Positions 12,130 to 23,310 of a stretch of DNA of 64,000 nucleotides are shown here, one piece after another. The notes under the pieces were generated by a model. It was given only the letters and a program-made list of their open reading frames with translations. It was not told the DNA's origin and did no database searches. Position numbers and translations under genes: made by a program. Position 1 is the stretch's first letter, and each line of letters starts with the position of its first letter. This stretch comes from Zeugodacus cucurbitae. Taxonomy: Eukaryota; Arthropoda; Insecta; Diptera; Tephritidae. The stretch is from assembly GCF_028554725.1 (NCBI RefSeq), contig NC_071669.1, positions 58,771,001 through 58,835,000 of the forward strand, written 5' to 3'.

Positions 12130-13412
12130 AGTTATGCCTTTGCGTCAATGGACTGGTCAACACAATAAATTTATATATTTACTTTCGTGTGATTTCACAA
12201 TTAATTTTGCACTGCACTGCAGATTATAAATGTTTCAATGTCAACGTTGATTTATTTGCTTTGGAAAATTTTATATAGTTATGTAGAATACTTTTTTCCA
12301 GCAATTTAATTATATATTTGCAGCAATAAAATATGTATGTATGTAGGTTTTGTATATAGAAGTAAGTACGAGTATTGCGTGTTTTGATCCGTTCACCACT
12401 AGAAACAAATTTTCACTGAAAATTTTTCTGTTTTTCTTTCATTAAATTTTTTTTGTCATATTTTTCGACGTTTGTGTATGGATTGCCTCATTTGCGCCGT
12501 CGCCACAGACAGTAGTTTGTTTTATTCGTATGGTGGTTGATTCTATGCTTAGCATATCTACGTCTCCAGTTGGGTCCACCTGGCACCACCTTTACAAACA
12601 CCTCTATTCAGGTATATTCAGTTGCTTCCTAGCATCTACTTTTCACTTGCTTTTGTTGCTATTCGTACAATTTCATACTTTAAAAAGTTTAATTAAATGC
12701 ATTGTATATAATTTAGTACTTGATAATGAGCTTTCTACTTGTTTTCCGCCGCCACAACAAAATTTGTTTCCAAAATACAGTGCAATGATTTTTCTAATCA
12801 ATACAGAATAATAGCAGAGTTGTCGGATGTGAAGTAAACGTAAATTGTTTTAGTGATAAAAATCCCGAAATACTGAATTTTCAAACAATGGTACACGTCA
12901 TGCAAGCGATATCAGTTAATCTCTTCATTAATCAGTCAAAAATGATTTACTGATAAATAAAGTAATTAATTTTAAGGGTCTAAAGCACATATTGATAAGG
13001 ATTTTAGCTATGTTATTATAATAACATAACGTTATATATAATGTGTGTACAGTATATTATTATTCCTCAAGATAAAAGAAAAAAACAAATAATAATAACG
13101 AAAACAAGAAATATATAACAATATTTTAAGAATTAATTTGTTATTAAAAAAATATTTAGAAATACATTGTAATTGTAATTAGTAAACCATTCCATATCTT
13201 ATCGATAAATTAACATTTTTATTTGAATACCACATTGACTTAAATGAATATGGCATCATCGTGCGTAATACGCATTGGCAGCACAGGTTGCAAACAGCAG
13301 CGTCTTTTTCTGCAGAGGGTTTATTGAATCACACCGGTCTGTTTTATTTCGTGTGCAAAATAATTTTAAATATTTTGTTGCAAATTTAAACAATAAATAA
13401 ATAAGTATTAAA
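12130..13412. promoter_or_regulatory. Shared upstream region between divergent CdsA and Uba2
   Basis: The two genes start 1.28 kb apart in opposite directions, so this interval must contain both 5' untranslated regions and promoters. A slightly GC-richer patch around 12475-12600 is probably near the CdsA start site. The stretch from about 13255 to 13412 (CAGCACAGG..., ATCACACCGG...) is probably the Uba2 leader. A DRE-type site is listed separately. No further gene is visible. Confidence 0.6.
13200..13207. promoter_or_regulatory. DRE motif (TATCGATA) upstream of Uba2
   Basis: The palindrome TATCGATA lies about 205 bases before the Uba2 start codon. It is the core of the DNA-replication-related element, bound in Drosophila by DREF and common in housekeeping promoters. 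The match is perfect over eight bases; its function here is inferred from position. Confidence 0.5.
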
Positions 13413-15689
13413 ATGGCGGCTGCGTTAAACGGTGTGTTCCCGTCAACACTACAGGAAAAAGTACAGAAATCGAAAATATTGGTGGTTGGCGCGGGTGGAA
13501 TCGGTTGCGAGATACTAAAGAATTTGGTGCTTTCCGGCTTCCCTGATATCGAAATTGTAAGTTATTCAGTGAAAAAATGTGAATAAACATAAAGTAAAAA
13601 GTTTAAATTTACTCCTATTTCATTAGATCGATTTGGATACGATTGACTTGAGTAATCTAAATCGTCAATTCTTGTTCCATCGTGAGCATGTGGGCAAGTC
13701 TAAAGCACAGGTGGCACGCGAAAGCGCTTTGCAGTTTAATCCGGATGTGAATATTAAGGCATATCATGATAGCATAATGTCGTAAGTTTAAACCATATTA
13801 TAATTGTTGCAGCTGACTTAACAGTTTCCATTTTATTTCAGTACCGATTACGGCGTGAGTTTCTTCAAGAAATTTGACATTGTACTAAATGCGCTCGATA
13901 ATCGTGCTGCACGTAATCATGTCAATCGTATGTGTTTACATGCCGAAGTTCCATTGATTGAGAGTGGTACGGCTGGCTACAACGGACAAGTTGAACTGAT
14001 CAAAAAAGGACTAACACAATGTTATGAGTGCACACCAAAGGCGAAGCAGAAGACCTTTCCAGGTTGCACCATACGCAACACACCATCTGAACCCATACAT
14101 TGCATTGTGTGGGCAAAACATCTCTTCAAGTAAGTCGTGTGGAAATCATTCAAAAACAATTCTTATAAATATTTATTTTAATTTTTAGTCAATTATTCGG
14201 TGAAAGTGTGGAAGATGAGGATATATCGCCAGATATGGCCGATCCCGAAGCCAATACAAAAGATGATGAAGAGAAGGGTGAAACAGTGGATAAAGAAGTC
14301 GCCAAAACTATACCAGAAACTGAATCGGGCAATGTTGCTCGCGTAAATACTCGACAATGGGCCAAAGACTCAAGCTACGATGCTGCCACACTATTTAATA
14401 AATTCTTCTTTGACGATATAAACTATTTGCTATCCATGTCCAATCTATGGAAAGAACGTAAGGCACCCACACCTTTGAAATGGGACAATGTATTGCTCAA
14501 ACAGGATAATGGCGAGGAAGTAACTGCCGAAACCTTAAAGGATAACACAAAACATTATCATAAAGTGTGGTCACTAGCTGAATGTGCCACAGTTTTTGGC
14601 GATTGTTTGAAGAAACTGAGCGCAAGCTTTCTGAAGTTGGATGACGGCGAGTCGCTGGTGTGGGATAAAGACGATCAGCCTGCAATGGATTTTGTGGCCA
14701 CTTGTGCAAACATACGTGCTTATATTTTCGAAATAGGACGCAAGTCGCGTTTCGAGGTGAAAAGCATGGCCGGCAATATTATACCAGCTATTGCCACAAC
14801 CAATGCTATAACATCGGGTGTTGTGGTTTTGCAGACATTCAAGGTACTGCAGGGTCAACTCGATAAATGCAAGTCGGTGTATATGCGTTTGAGACAAAAT
14901 CCACGTCAACAGCTGTTGGTGCCGGAAAAGTTCCTTACCGCACCGAATCCAAATTGCATTGTGTGTTCTTCGGAACCAGCCGTGCATATACGCATAGACA
15001 CCAAACGTATGCGCATTAAGGACTTCCGCGATGATGTGCTTATTGGAACGCTAAATATGGTTAATCCCGATGTGGTGGAGCCTAATAAGGGTATTGTGGT
15101 TATATCGTCGGAAGAAGGTGAAACGGAGTGTAATGAGGAGAAGCTCATGTCCGAAATGGGTATAGTCGATGGTGTGGTACTCAAATGCGATGATTTCTTT
15201 CAAAACTACGAACTCGATGTTATTGTAATACATTTCGATGCTGAACGTGATGAGACGTTATTTGAGGTGGCATCCGATAGCAATCAAATAAAGCAAAAGG
15301 ATAGCGCACCAGTTGTGAAGGAAAGTAATGGCAGTCAAGCAGCGAAATCAACAGAAGAGGAGGATGCCGCTGATGGTCCATCTACATCCAAGAAGAGTCG
15401 CGTGACCGAAGTTGTGGACGATGATGATGATTTGTGCTTGATTGAGGATGATGAAGAGGGTAATGCGGAGGAAAAGGTGGTAGCAGCGACGGACAAGTTG
15501 TCTGTTGCCAGTCCCGTTAAGGAAACACCGGTGGTACTTCAAGGTGGTAGCAAACGTAAACCCTCTGAACCAGTTGATGACGATGACATTACCGAAATTA
15601 AAGATTCCGATGACGAGGAAGATGATGGACCGTCGCAATCTAAGCGGCTGCGCCCTGATCCAAGCAATGAAGTTATAAATATTGATTGA
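13413..15689 (+). CDS. Uba2: SUMO-activating enzyme subunit 2
   Basis: Four exons (13413-13556, 13627-13781, 13842-14129, 14189-15689) join in frame to 695 residues, close to the fly orthologue's length. Uba2 pairs with Aos1 as the E1 that adenylates SUMO and forms a thioester with it before transfer to Ubc9, mainly in the nucleus. The nucleotide-binding glycine motif VVGAGGIGCE is at residues 24-33. The catalytic cysteine is C175 in PGCTIRNTPSEPIHC. Zinc-binding CxxC pairs are seen at C160/C163 (CYEC) and later in NCIVCSS. A ubiquitin-like fold domain follows, then an acidic, low-complexity C-terminal tail with KKSR and SKRKP basic patches (probable nuclear localisation) and acidic-flanked hydrophobic cores such as LCLIEDDEE that look like SUMO-interacting motifs. 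The start ATG has AAA immediately upstream. ADO lies tail to tail 320 bases away. Identification is firm. Confidence 0.96.
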
Positions 15690-15698
15690 ACAATTTTC

Positions 15699-15704
15699 AA
15701 TAAA
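15699..15704 (+). promoter_or_regulatory. Poly(A) signal of Uba2
   Basis: AATAAA occurs ten bases after the Uba2 stop codon, implying a very short 3' untranslated region. It sits opposite the end of the convergent ADO transcript. Confidence 0.5.
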
Positions 15705-15770
15705 CATTCATATTCAATTAATGTCGATTTTCATGTTCATCAAGAATTTTTCGTTTTTAAATCAAGTCAG

Positions 15771-15776
15771 TTTATT
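15771..15776 (-). promoter_or_regulatory. Candidate poly(A) signal of the ADO gene
   Basis: TTTATT on the plus strand is AATAAA on the minus strand, about 235 bases beyond the ADO stop. If used, the ADO transcript would end only some 70 bases from the Uba2 poly(A) signal on the other strand. Confidence 0.35.
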
Positions 15777-16008
15777 TTAAATCATACTTATTTTAATGCT
15801 TAACATCAACAATGAAAACATCAACTGTACGTGTGATGTTTGTTTAAACAGTCTGGACTCTACATACTATTAAAGCAAAAAATATCTAGCACAGTATGAA
15901 AATATCGCTTTTTTTAAGTCGAAAGGGATTACATCGATTACTTAACATACATACATATACCTAAGTTAAATTAAAATTTGGCATTATCATTCCCGTTTAT
16001 AAATATAA

Positions 16009-16770
16009 CTACGTTAAACTGTACTCCTCATCGGAGAAGAGATAAGTGCAATTAAGCACCTCTTCAGGTGTCTCAACAGTATCACAATAGTAGCTTCTCG
16101 GTGCTGGTATGCGCTGCAAACACATTAATGGTAATTGTTGTTTTTCAAATATGCCGGCGTTGGAGGCTACATTAGTCAGTGCCTTTGCACCAGTAACACG
16201 ATAAAAGCCACAACGTCGTCTACCATATATGGGTATAGCCGCTTCATATGGCGGACCAAGTATATCGAAGAATGCTGCCATGCCGCCAACTGCTGTAATT
16301 TCATGATAATTGCGTTCGGTGGGTGTTAACGTTGCGCATTCCGAATTTGGATCAACGAATTTCGGTTCATTTGCGTACCCATAAACCTCCAGCGAGTTGG
16401 GGTCATACAGCGGTTCGCTTGATTTTAACGGTTGTTTTGTATAACATTGCACTTTCAACTTTCCGAAAAGACCGCGTAATAGTCCATGCATGCAGGGGTG
16501 ATCATGTAATGGCATTGTATAACCTTCACGCATCACAAATACACTCATGGACACTATGTCGTTTTCGAAAATATGCACATATGTACATGGTGCACGTCCG
16601 GGTTTCCTGAATATCGCCTCGAATTGTTGCGGCTGAATTTGTATGTCGCGAATTGTCAATTGTTCCGTTAATTGCTTCAGCAGCGCGAAATTCGTATTGA
16701 AGGTGGCTTTATTCGATTGATCGAATGTTTTGAACGCCTGCCGCAGTATTTTTACAAATAGCGAGGACAT
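16009..16770 (-). CDS. 2-aminoethanethiol (cysteamine) dioxygenase family protein, ADO/PCO type
   Basis: A single uninterrupted minus-strand frame encodes 253 residues. The family uses non-haem iron and O2 to oxidise thiols: cysteamine to hypotaurine and, in animals, N-terminal cysteines of proteins, acting as an oxygen sensor for the N-degron pathway. The cupin iron ligands are visible: MPLHDHPCMHG supplies H89 and H91, and NYHEITA supplies H156. This matches the three-histidine site of human ADO. The conserved aromatic/glycine core around LRGLFGKLKV and FFDILGPPY is also present. I chose the ATG at 16768-16770 because MSSLFVKI begins the family-like region; the frame stays open upstream to an ATG at 16881, which would add 37 residues (see findings). 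The gene lacks introns, unlike its neighbours, and is convergent with Uba2. The probable Drosophila counterpart is CG7550, named from memory. Confidence 0.92.
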   Translation of the reverse strand: MSSLFVKILRQAFKTFDQSNKATFNTNFALLKQLTEQLTIRDIQIQPQQFEAIFRKPGRAPCTYVHIFENDIVSMSVFVMREGYTMPLHDHPCMHGLLRGLFGKLKVQCYTKQPLKSSEPLYDPNSLEVYGYANEPKFVDPNSECATLTPTERNYHEITAVGGMAAFFDILGPPYEAAIPIYGRRRCGFYRVTGAKALTNVASNAGIFEKQQLPLMCLQRIPAPRSYYCDTVETPEEVLNCTYLFSDEEYSLT

Positions 16771-16978
16771 CCTCACCAATTTTCGTTTGGAACAATTTCT
16801 CTCGGTAAAAGAAAAGTTTTGCACCAATAAATAAAATCCGTACGTGATTTTTTCAATATGCCAAAATGAACATCTGTTCAATGTTGTGGTTACTTACAGT
16901 GCTGCCACTGTAAGTAAAAAAACAGTTATATTTCATAAAATCGTTCGATAAATTAGTAAAATACTGGTTTTTTAAATG

Positions 16979-16985
16979 TATCGAT
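16979..16985. promoter_or_regulatory. Partial DRE-like site upstream of ADO
   Basis: TATCGAT occurs about 210 bases upstream of the chosen ADO start, one base short of the full palindromic DRE core TATCGATA. It may share the control suggested for Uba2, but a seven-base match is weak. Confidence 0.25.
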
Positions 16986-17179
16986 TTGCGTATTAGGGTG
17001 TTCAGAATTTAGTGTAATAGAAAGTACCAAAATTACAAGTATCAAATTAGAATAACCCTACATTTGTTGGTGGTTTGTAAATTTCCCCAGTAAATAAATA
17101 TTGGGAATTTTTGAATATCGATGCTATAGAATGCTTCAAAAAAAAAAAAAGGTGAGCTCCTCTGAAACAAAGCTTAAGG

Positions 17180-17700
17180 CTATACCTTTGGTTTAATCAG
17201 ATAGGTTCTGTTTCTATTTAGATCTGATCGTTCCAATAACACTTTAGAGGCTTTAAACCAAAGATATGGTTTCCTCCGGGATCTTTTGACTAACGTTCCT
17301 CGAATGAAAACACGAGTCCTCAAGTCAAAAATAAATATATTGAGATTTCTACTGCTTTTACGGAACTTTCTTCGCTTTTGCGATATTGTTTTATTGATTA
17401 TCCAGCCCTGCTGAAACAGGATGAGATGAATCGGTTTCGTTGGACATACAAAGAGGTGACTAGTATCATGCGAGAACTCGTTGCAAGCAGGATATATTGT
17501 CTGAATGTGAAGCTTCGGTCTGGATAAGTAAGAGTTTAACCAGCTACAATATCCGGAACGAAGTTGCGTAAGGGACACTCTGTTTCCTGGGCGAACTGGA
17601 GCTCATCGTCTGCTCTAGGTGGTGTTTTGATTCTAAGTACGCCATTCGCTGGTAGGGAAACAAGGAAAGTGTTAAGGGCTCCGCTGTGAATGGCAGTGTG
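17180..17700 (-). mobile_element. Non-LTR retrotransposon 3' fragment (jockey-like ORF2 tail)
   Basis: The minus strand encodes a piece reading SLTQLRSGYCSWLNSYLSR, then YPACNEFSHDTSHLFVCP and TKPIHL. This is the cysteine/histidine-rich end of jockey-clade ORF2 proteins, after the reverse transcriptase region. Upstream, another frame gives DDELQFAQETECPLRNF, so frames are broken. The reverse transcriptase domain itself is missing: this is a 5'-truncated dead copy. Confidence 0.72.
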
Positions 17701-20700
17701 GTCGGCGTTTTGCGTATTTTTATTATGAAATTGTAATCTAGTTCGTTTTGAGCTCTACATATACATATGTACTTGTATATATCTCTACAATTTTACATAT
17801 ACTCTCATGTCTGCCATGTTGTCCATTGTCGAAAAACATGTTCTAAAACCTTTGACGAAGTTGTTGACTTGGCAATTCAATGTCGGAGGCATTAGCTAAT
17901 CCTCAAACAAGCAATGTCATTAAAACACGATATTTTAGACAACGGCAGTTATATCAGTATGTCAACGCAGTAAGCACGAAAAGCTTGTACAATTGTACTT
18001 AATGAACTTGATTTTGTATATTTCGGTGGTTGAGTCAAGCGGCCAGTAGATAGACTTTAGTATGGACTATTTTAATGAAGTCTTAAATCTTATGTAAATA
18101 GGATTTTGAGTCAATTCTATATTCTTTCTTTGGGAGCAGTAGACCCCACAGAAGAGATGATGTTGATATCTGGAAAAAATATATAAAATCGAATGCCCAA
18201 ATTTCTTCCATTGTTCTCCACACAAGTCCTCAAGATTTTGACTTTTCGGTTCCTTGTACCTTTGCCATTGGTTTGTCTTGGGTAAAGTTTCACGCAGTTA
18301 TATTCCGTATGGGCTTAGTGGAAGATCTTACACTGGTGCTTTAAGCTGCCGTAGAAAGAATCGAGACAGTTCTATCATTAGTTGACAGATATCTGAAACA
18401 TTGTTTGATTAAGTAGTTGTTTTTGATGTTCGTGGTGGCTCGAGAGGGTGTCTCCGGTGGTCCTCTCCATTAGCTTAACTACATCAGCTTTGGAATTGAG
18501 TTTGTCTCTACTCAATTAATTTATGGAGTCGGAAATCAGGTGGGATTGGATCCACTACAGATATTTCAAATGAGTAAAATTGTGAAAATAATTTGTTAAT
18601 ATTTAGGAACGAATTCAGTAAATCAGAAAATATACTTATCAATCTGATATTCTACTCGTAAACAAGAAGTAGAAATGAAATAGCTAACGCCTGCTTTAAC
18701 CTTAGTTAATGTCATGGTAATTTTTCTAATTATAAATACATATATACATCTATTATATATTTCTAACTAATTTCCATCTAATGGTTCTAAAACACGCTCC
18801 GTTTACAGCAAATGTGCTAAAATACGTAATTGCATAACTGTAGGTGGCAAGCGTTTAATGAGCTAAAACTGTCTCGGTTAATGTCTTGAGTTTATGAATT
18901 AAGTAGTGAAATTAAAATTTGCGCGATTTTACATATGTCTGCGCATAGGTAGTGATTTATTTCATTCGAATGATAATTACAAGAATTTTCCATTAATTTG
19001 ATAAATGTTTCGATGATTGAATTAAAAATTATGTAATCAGCGCAAGCTTAAGTCAGCTCTTTAGCTACGAGATAGCAACAACCTTCTCATATCTATAGAC
19101 CGCAAGTGTAGGTTAGAGTCAAGGTCAACCGATACAGCTGATTGCTTTGATTATGTGGATTGATTCCAACCCAACCGCGGTAAAGTCTAAATATGAATAA
19201 AAAGTTTTTTCATAAGGAACCACAAGAAATAATAATTCCAGAGGATTTAATATTTGGGACCTGTAAAATGTATTAGTGGTTCTGTGGTCTCACAAAATTT
19301 GTACAATCCTTTATTTCACGGATTACATCAAGAACTTGAAGCTTGAAGTTGGTTTGGAATCGAGATTCGAATAAAGGTTATTCTAATTATAATCAAATTA
19401 GACTATGCTCGACCTTGGATTTTAATGCAGATATTATTTTCTACACTTTCTCGAACAAACTATAAGCCCATAATAAAACATCTTGTAAAATCCATAACTT
19501 CTTAGGATCCATTCAAATGAATCAGGTCCAAGGATAGTAAGCTCCTTTTTATGTTGTTGTAGTTCTAGTGGTATTTCCAAACATTTTTGCGAGGAGCTTT
19601 GCTTTAGACATTGTCATCATCGGCCTTCATCATCAAGACTAGGGAAGCTCTTTCGAAGGCGTAGGTTCACAGGTAGGTCGGTATAGTGGATGTCAAACGA
19701 CGCACTTAGGCCTTAGGAGGTAGAGCGGTGTGAAATTACTCGGTTCCAAGGATATGAAGGCTCTACAGGGCTTCAATGTTAAGGTCTCTGTATTTTTATG
19801 GGGTAGAAGGGGTCATCGTGTATTTCGTATGGGAGAGGGGACAAGCAAGAGATAAATTACCTTCAATGATCTAACAAGTTTTATCATCAATATTTTTGTT
19901 CTATACGGTTCTATATACATAGTTCAAGAGATTGCTACTTTCCCGATAATACATATTTTGGTGTTTCCATAGTTGGATAATTTTTGAAGTATCGACGAAG
20001 CATTATCATCAAATCGAAGTTCAACTGGTCCTACAACTTCGTCAGGGTGAATAGAAATTAAAGCTTGCTTACGTCAGAGGACAGTTAATACGTTTTTCGA
20101 TTCTCAATAAAATTTGTTTTGTTATTTTTACACAGCCGGATCTATATTTCTAAAATTCACACGAATTTCCTCCGACTGAAACCTCTCTTGAGATGTCCAT
20201 GAAGAAAGTTTTGGATATTTCTTGATGTATTTTTATAATTACGTATAATCTATGTTCATTGTTTTCCTAGCTTCCGGAAATGCCTTGACGATGTATATCT
20301 ATAAGGTAAGTTTGGACCTCCAGTTCGGAGGGGTACTCCGAAAAATTAATGCATTTTTAGAGACTTTTGAGACCCTTTTAGAGATAGTCAGGCTAGCCGA
20401 GATCACTACTAAAAAAATTTTGATTCTATTAATAGCTATTGGAATCCAAATGGCATTACTTAATAATCTCATTTATAAATCATACGAGTCCACTCGATAT
20501 ATTCTTATTTGGGTATTAATTCATTCGTGTGATTTTATATATTTCCACGAATTCACTGTGATAAAAGTGTTCGCAATTTGTTTACGTTTTTGTAAATTTG
20601 TATTATAATATATTATGAGAAACGCTTATAATTAAGCTTAATTAAGCAATTGTTTAATTTGTCAATTCAGATTGAAATCTTTGCTGGTAAAATATGTCGA

Positions 20701-21540
20701 CTCACATTTCAGATTTATTTAATTTTGATTTTTAAATTTGCTTTTGTTTCAATATGGTTTTGAAATTCGCATTTCCGGTTGGACAATATATAACGGTATA
20801 ATATATAGCATCAAATTATTGCACCTTCGCTGGTGACATTAACTCGAACTTCTGATTTTAAAATGCATCAAATGCTTTGAACTAACCTCAACTTTTTTAG
20901 CCAACTTTTTGCGTATCTAACAATATAATTCAATTAAAGCTCATGATAAAAGCTGCAATTATGAACTATAAACTAATAATAATAGTTATAAAATATTTCC
21001 TGACAATTGTGCATTAAATGCGCAATTAACACTAAAGTCCCCACAATTACAATAATAATGATGAAGCAATTTTCGGACAACGAAGAATTGTCTGAAAGTA
21101 CGAAATTAATAAAAATCGATGCTAATCACCTACTCAATTGGCGAATGTTGATTACAAAAAAAGACAAAAATGGAAAAAATAAATAAAAAATTAAATTTAA
21201 ATAATAATAATAAAAGTCTAATCGAATATAATGAGTGGATTAAAGAGTTGAAAGCTGATTTTGCGGCGCACACATTACCGATCGCGGCGAGTGGGTGGTT
21301 CTCCAGTTCGGTTAAATTCAAATTGATAAATTTGTGTAAAAACCAAACTTGTTTGCTACTTAATTTTATTGTTACTTAATTTTGGAAATGTATGAGAGTG
21401 TAGTTAATTGCGTGAAAGGATTGACAAGTTGAATTTCCATAAAAAAAGCAATTTTAATGCGTAGAATGATTTAGTAGAAGCATACGAGTAATGGAAATGA
21501 ATCAATGGTTGGTAAAATAATCCAATTTTCCGAGATCTAT
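17701..21540. other. Gene-free AT-rich DNA
   Basis: No coding region is supported. Short frames (for example 20252-20608 and 21170-21379) lack recognisable domains and sit in simple AT-rich sequence. Parts with more balanced composition (about 17850-18550 and 19540-19880) look like old, unrecognised transposon debris rather than host exons. Confidence 0.5.
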
Positions 21541-21544
21541 TATA

Positions 21545-21927
21545 CGAGATGTAATCAAAAAATAACGGGAATTCTAAAATTTAAAATTTCACGGGTTTGG
21601 AAAGTCAAATTGTGAAAAAAGTTAATTTTTACCCAAAAACAATAGTTCATATTCGCCAATCATGGCACCGTGGGACTTTTTCTTATTTCCAAAAATAAAG
21701 AGAATCTTAAAGAGTCATCATTTTACAAGCATACGAGAAATCATTGAAAGAGCCTAAGGCTATCGCAAAAATCGAGTTTGAGAAGTGTTGCGACGATTGG
21801 AAGAAGAGCTGGCATAAGTGCATAATATCGATTGGGGACTATTTTGAAGGCAACAGTTTTAATGTAGACGAATGTATACATATTTTTCAAAAAACTAAAA
21901 TTCCCGATATTTTTTGAACATAACTCG
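21545..21927. mobile_element. Internally deleted mariner-type element (CGAG...TCAAAAAATAACGGG ends)
   Basis: The left end reads CGAGATGTAATCAAAAAATAACGGGAAT and the right end is its imperfect inverse (ATTCCCGATATTTTTTGAACATAACTCG). Between them, plus-strand remnants of a transposase C-terminus are visible: a block equivalent to APWDFFLFPKIKR and, near 21800, a WKKSWHKCIIS-like segment. At about 383 bases most of the gene is missing. It shares ends with the element at 29253 and the solo terminus near 32690. Confidence 0.72.
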
Positions 21928-22029
21928 CCACATAATTTCATTGAAATACCTGACCTACTCTCCGATATGCATTTATGGTAGGTACAAGTCAACCAGAAAA
22001 TCTCCTTAATCGGTGTCTAGGGAAAAAAT

Positions 22030-22398
22030 GCACCAGCCTAAAACGGAGATTCCTCGCGTCTTGGGTACCAACTTTGTTTAACACGGCACCAGCATAAATT
22101 TCACCAACAATATAACTCTGAAGATCAAGAGCAGAAGAAGCCTTGCCAGGTAATTGAGATCCCATTCACGAAGAACAAAAATTACGCCTATAAGTCTCTC
22201 ATCATTCCCGACCCATTATACAGCGCAGAAAAATAGACGATGACAACCCGAGATGAGAAGGTACTTGGAGCATTCGAGAGAACTGTTCCCTACAAGATCT
22301 TTGGAGTCGTCTGCGTAAGTGTGGAGTACCGAAGGAGATCGCACCACGAATTGTATGAGATCTTTGACGACATAGATATAGTTAAGCGCATAGAAGCG
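22030..22398 (+). mobile_element. LINE (non-LTR retrotransposon) reverse-transcriptase C-terminal fragment
   Basis: Plus-strand frames give TTRDEKVLGAFERTVPYKIF, RRRSHHELYEIFDDIDIVKR and a preceding LIIPDPLYSAEK. These match the region downstream of the reverse transcriptase fingers/palm in RTE/CR1-type LINEs (usual form: AETWTL..DE..L..FERK, ELY.L..D.D.V..IK..RLRW). A stop replaces the W of the ETWT motif. The fragment is cut off at about 22398, where a mariner copy begins. Confidence 0.7.
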
Positions 22399-23310
22399 TT
22401 GACATAAACAACAAAACGACGCTATGCATGATTACTTTGGATATTACGTTCAACAGTTATAGACGTGTAAACATGGAGTTCACTCACGCCGAAATTCGCG
22501 CTATTTTAAAGTTTTCCTTCATTAGAGGCAAATCTGCTAGAGAAATGTTCCGTGAGATTAATTTGGATGGAACTCTATCACTTCGAACTGCGGAGGAATA
22601 GTTTCGATGATTCAGAGCGCACCTGCTCTGACACCATGGATAAGCCAGCCGGCGGAAGACCAGTGACGACGAATACTGATTAAATCATGGAAAACATCGA
22701 GTTAGATCGGCATGTGGTATCTCGTGACATCGCCCAGGAGATGGGAGTTAGTCACCAAACCAGTTTAAACCATCTGCAGAAGGCTGAATATACAAAAAAG
22801 CTTTTATGTTTGGGTGCCGCATGATTTGACGCAAAAAAACCTTCTGGACCAAATCAACGTCTGCGATATGCTGCTAAAACCGAACGAACTCGACCCATTT
22901 TTGGAGCGGATCGTGACTGGCGACGAAAAATTGATCACATACGACAATATCAAGCGAAAACGGTCGTAGTTTAAGGACGGTGAATCGTCCCAAACAGTGG
23001 TCAAGCCGGGATTGACGGCCAGGAAGGTTTTGCTGTCTGTTTGGTGGGATTGGAAGGGAATCATTCCCTAAGAGCTGCTCCCATATAACCAGACGCTTAA
23101 TTCTACCATCTACGAACGCTCTTGGTAGTGTAAATTTGAACTCAAAGGAGGCTTGTGAAAAGTGGCTCTCCGAGTACTTTGCAAATAAGGAGGGGGGCTT
23201 CCAGGAGGGGGTATTATGAAGCTGCCGTCTATATGGAAACAGATTATCGAACGAAACGGCGCATATTTGAACTAAATCCGATAAAGAGCAAAAATATTTT
23301 GGGAATCAAA
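22399..23310 (+). mobile_element. Decayed DD34D mariner, copy A1
   Basis: The transposase start (MEFTHAEIRAILKFSF) lies at 22473 and downstream segments follow in order: KPAGGRPVTTNTD, MENIELDRHVVSRDIAQEMG, a motif near 22910 where VTGDEK is expected, then LTARKVLLSVWWDWKGII and a C-terminal SEYFANKEGGF-like piece ending ILKLPSIWKQIIERNGAYLN-like. Frameshifts, an internal deletion around 23090-23130 that removes the second and third catalytic aspartate blocks, and loss of clean terminal repeats make it inactive. It interrupts the LINE fragment to its left. Related copies are at 42.9, 50.9 and 60.4 kb. Confidence 0.82.

Noticed and set aside
14497..15707. Several minus-strand ORFs of 60-137 codons opposite Uba2 exon 4
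   Set aside because: They are antisense shadows of a long coding exon with strong codon bias and have no features of their own.
16135..16610. Plus-strand ORFs opposite ADO
   Set aside because: These are antisense shadows of the dioxygenase coding sequence.
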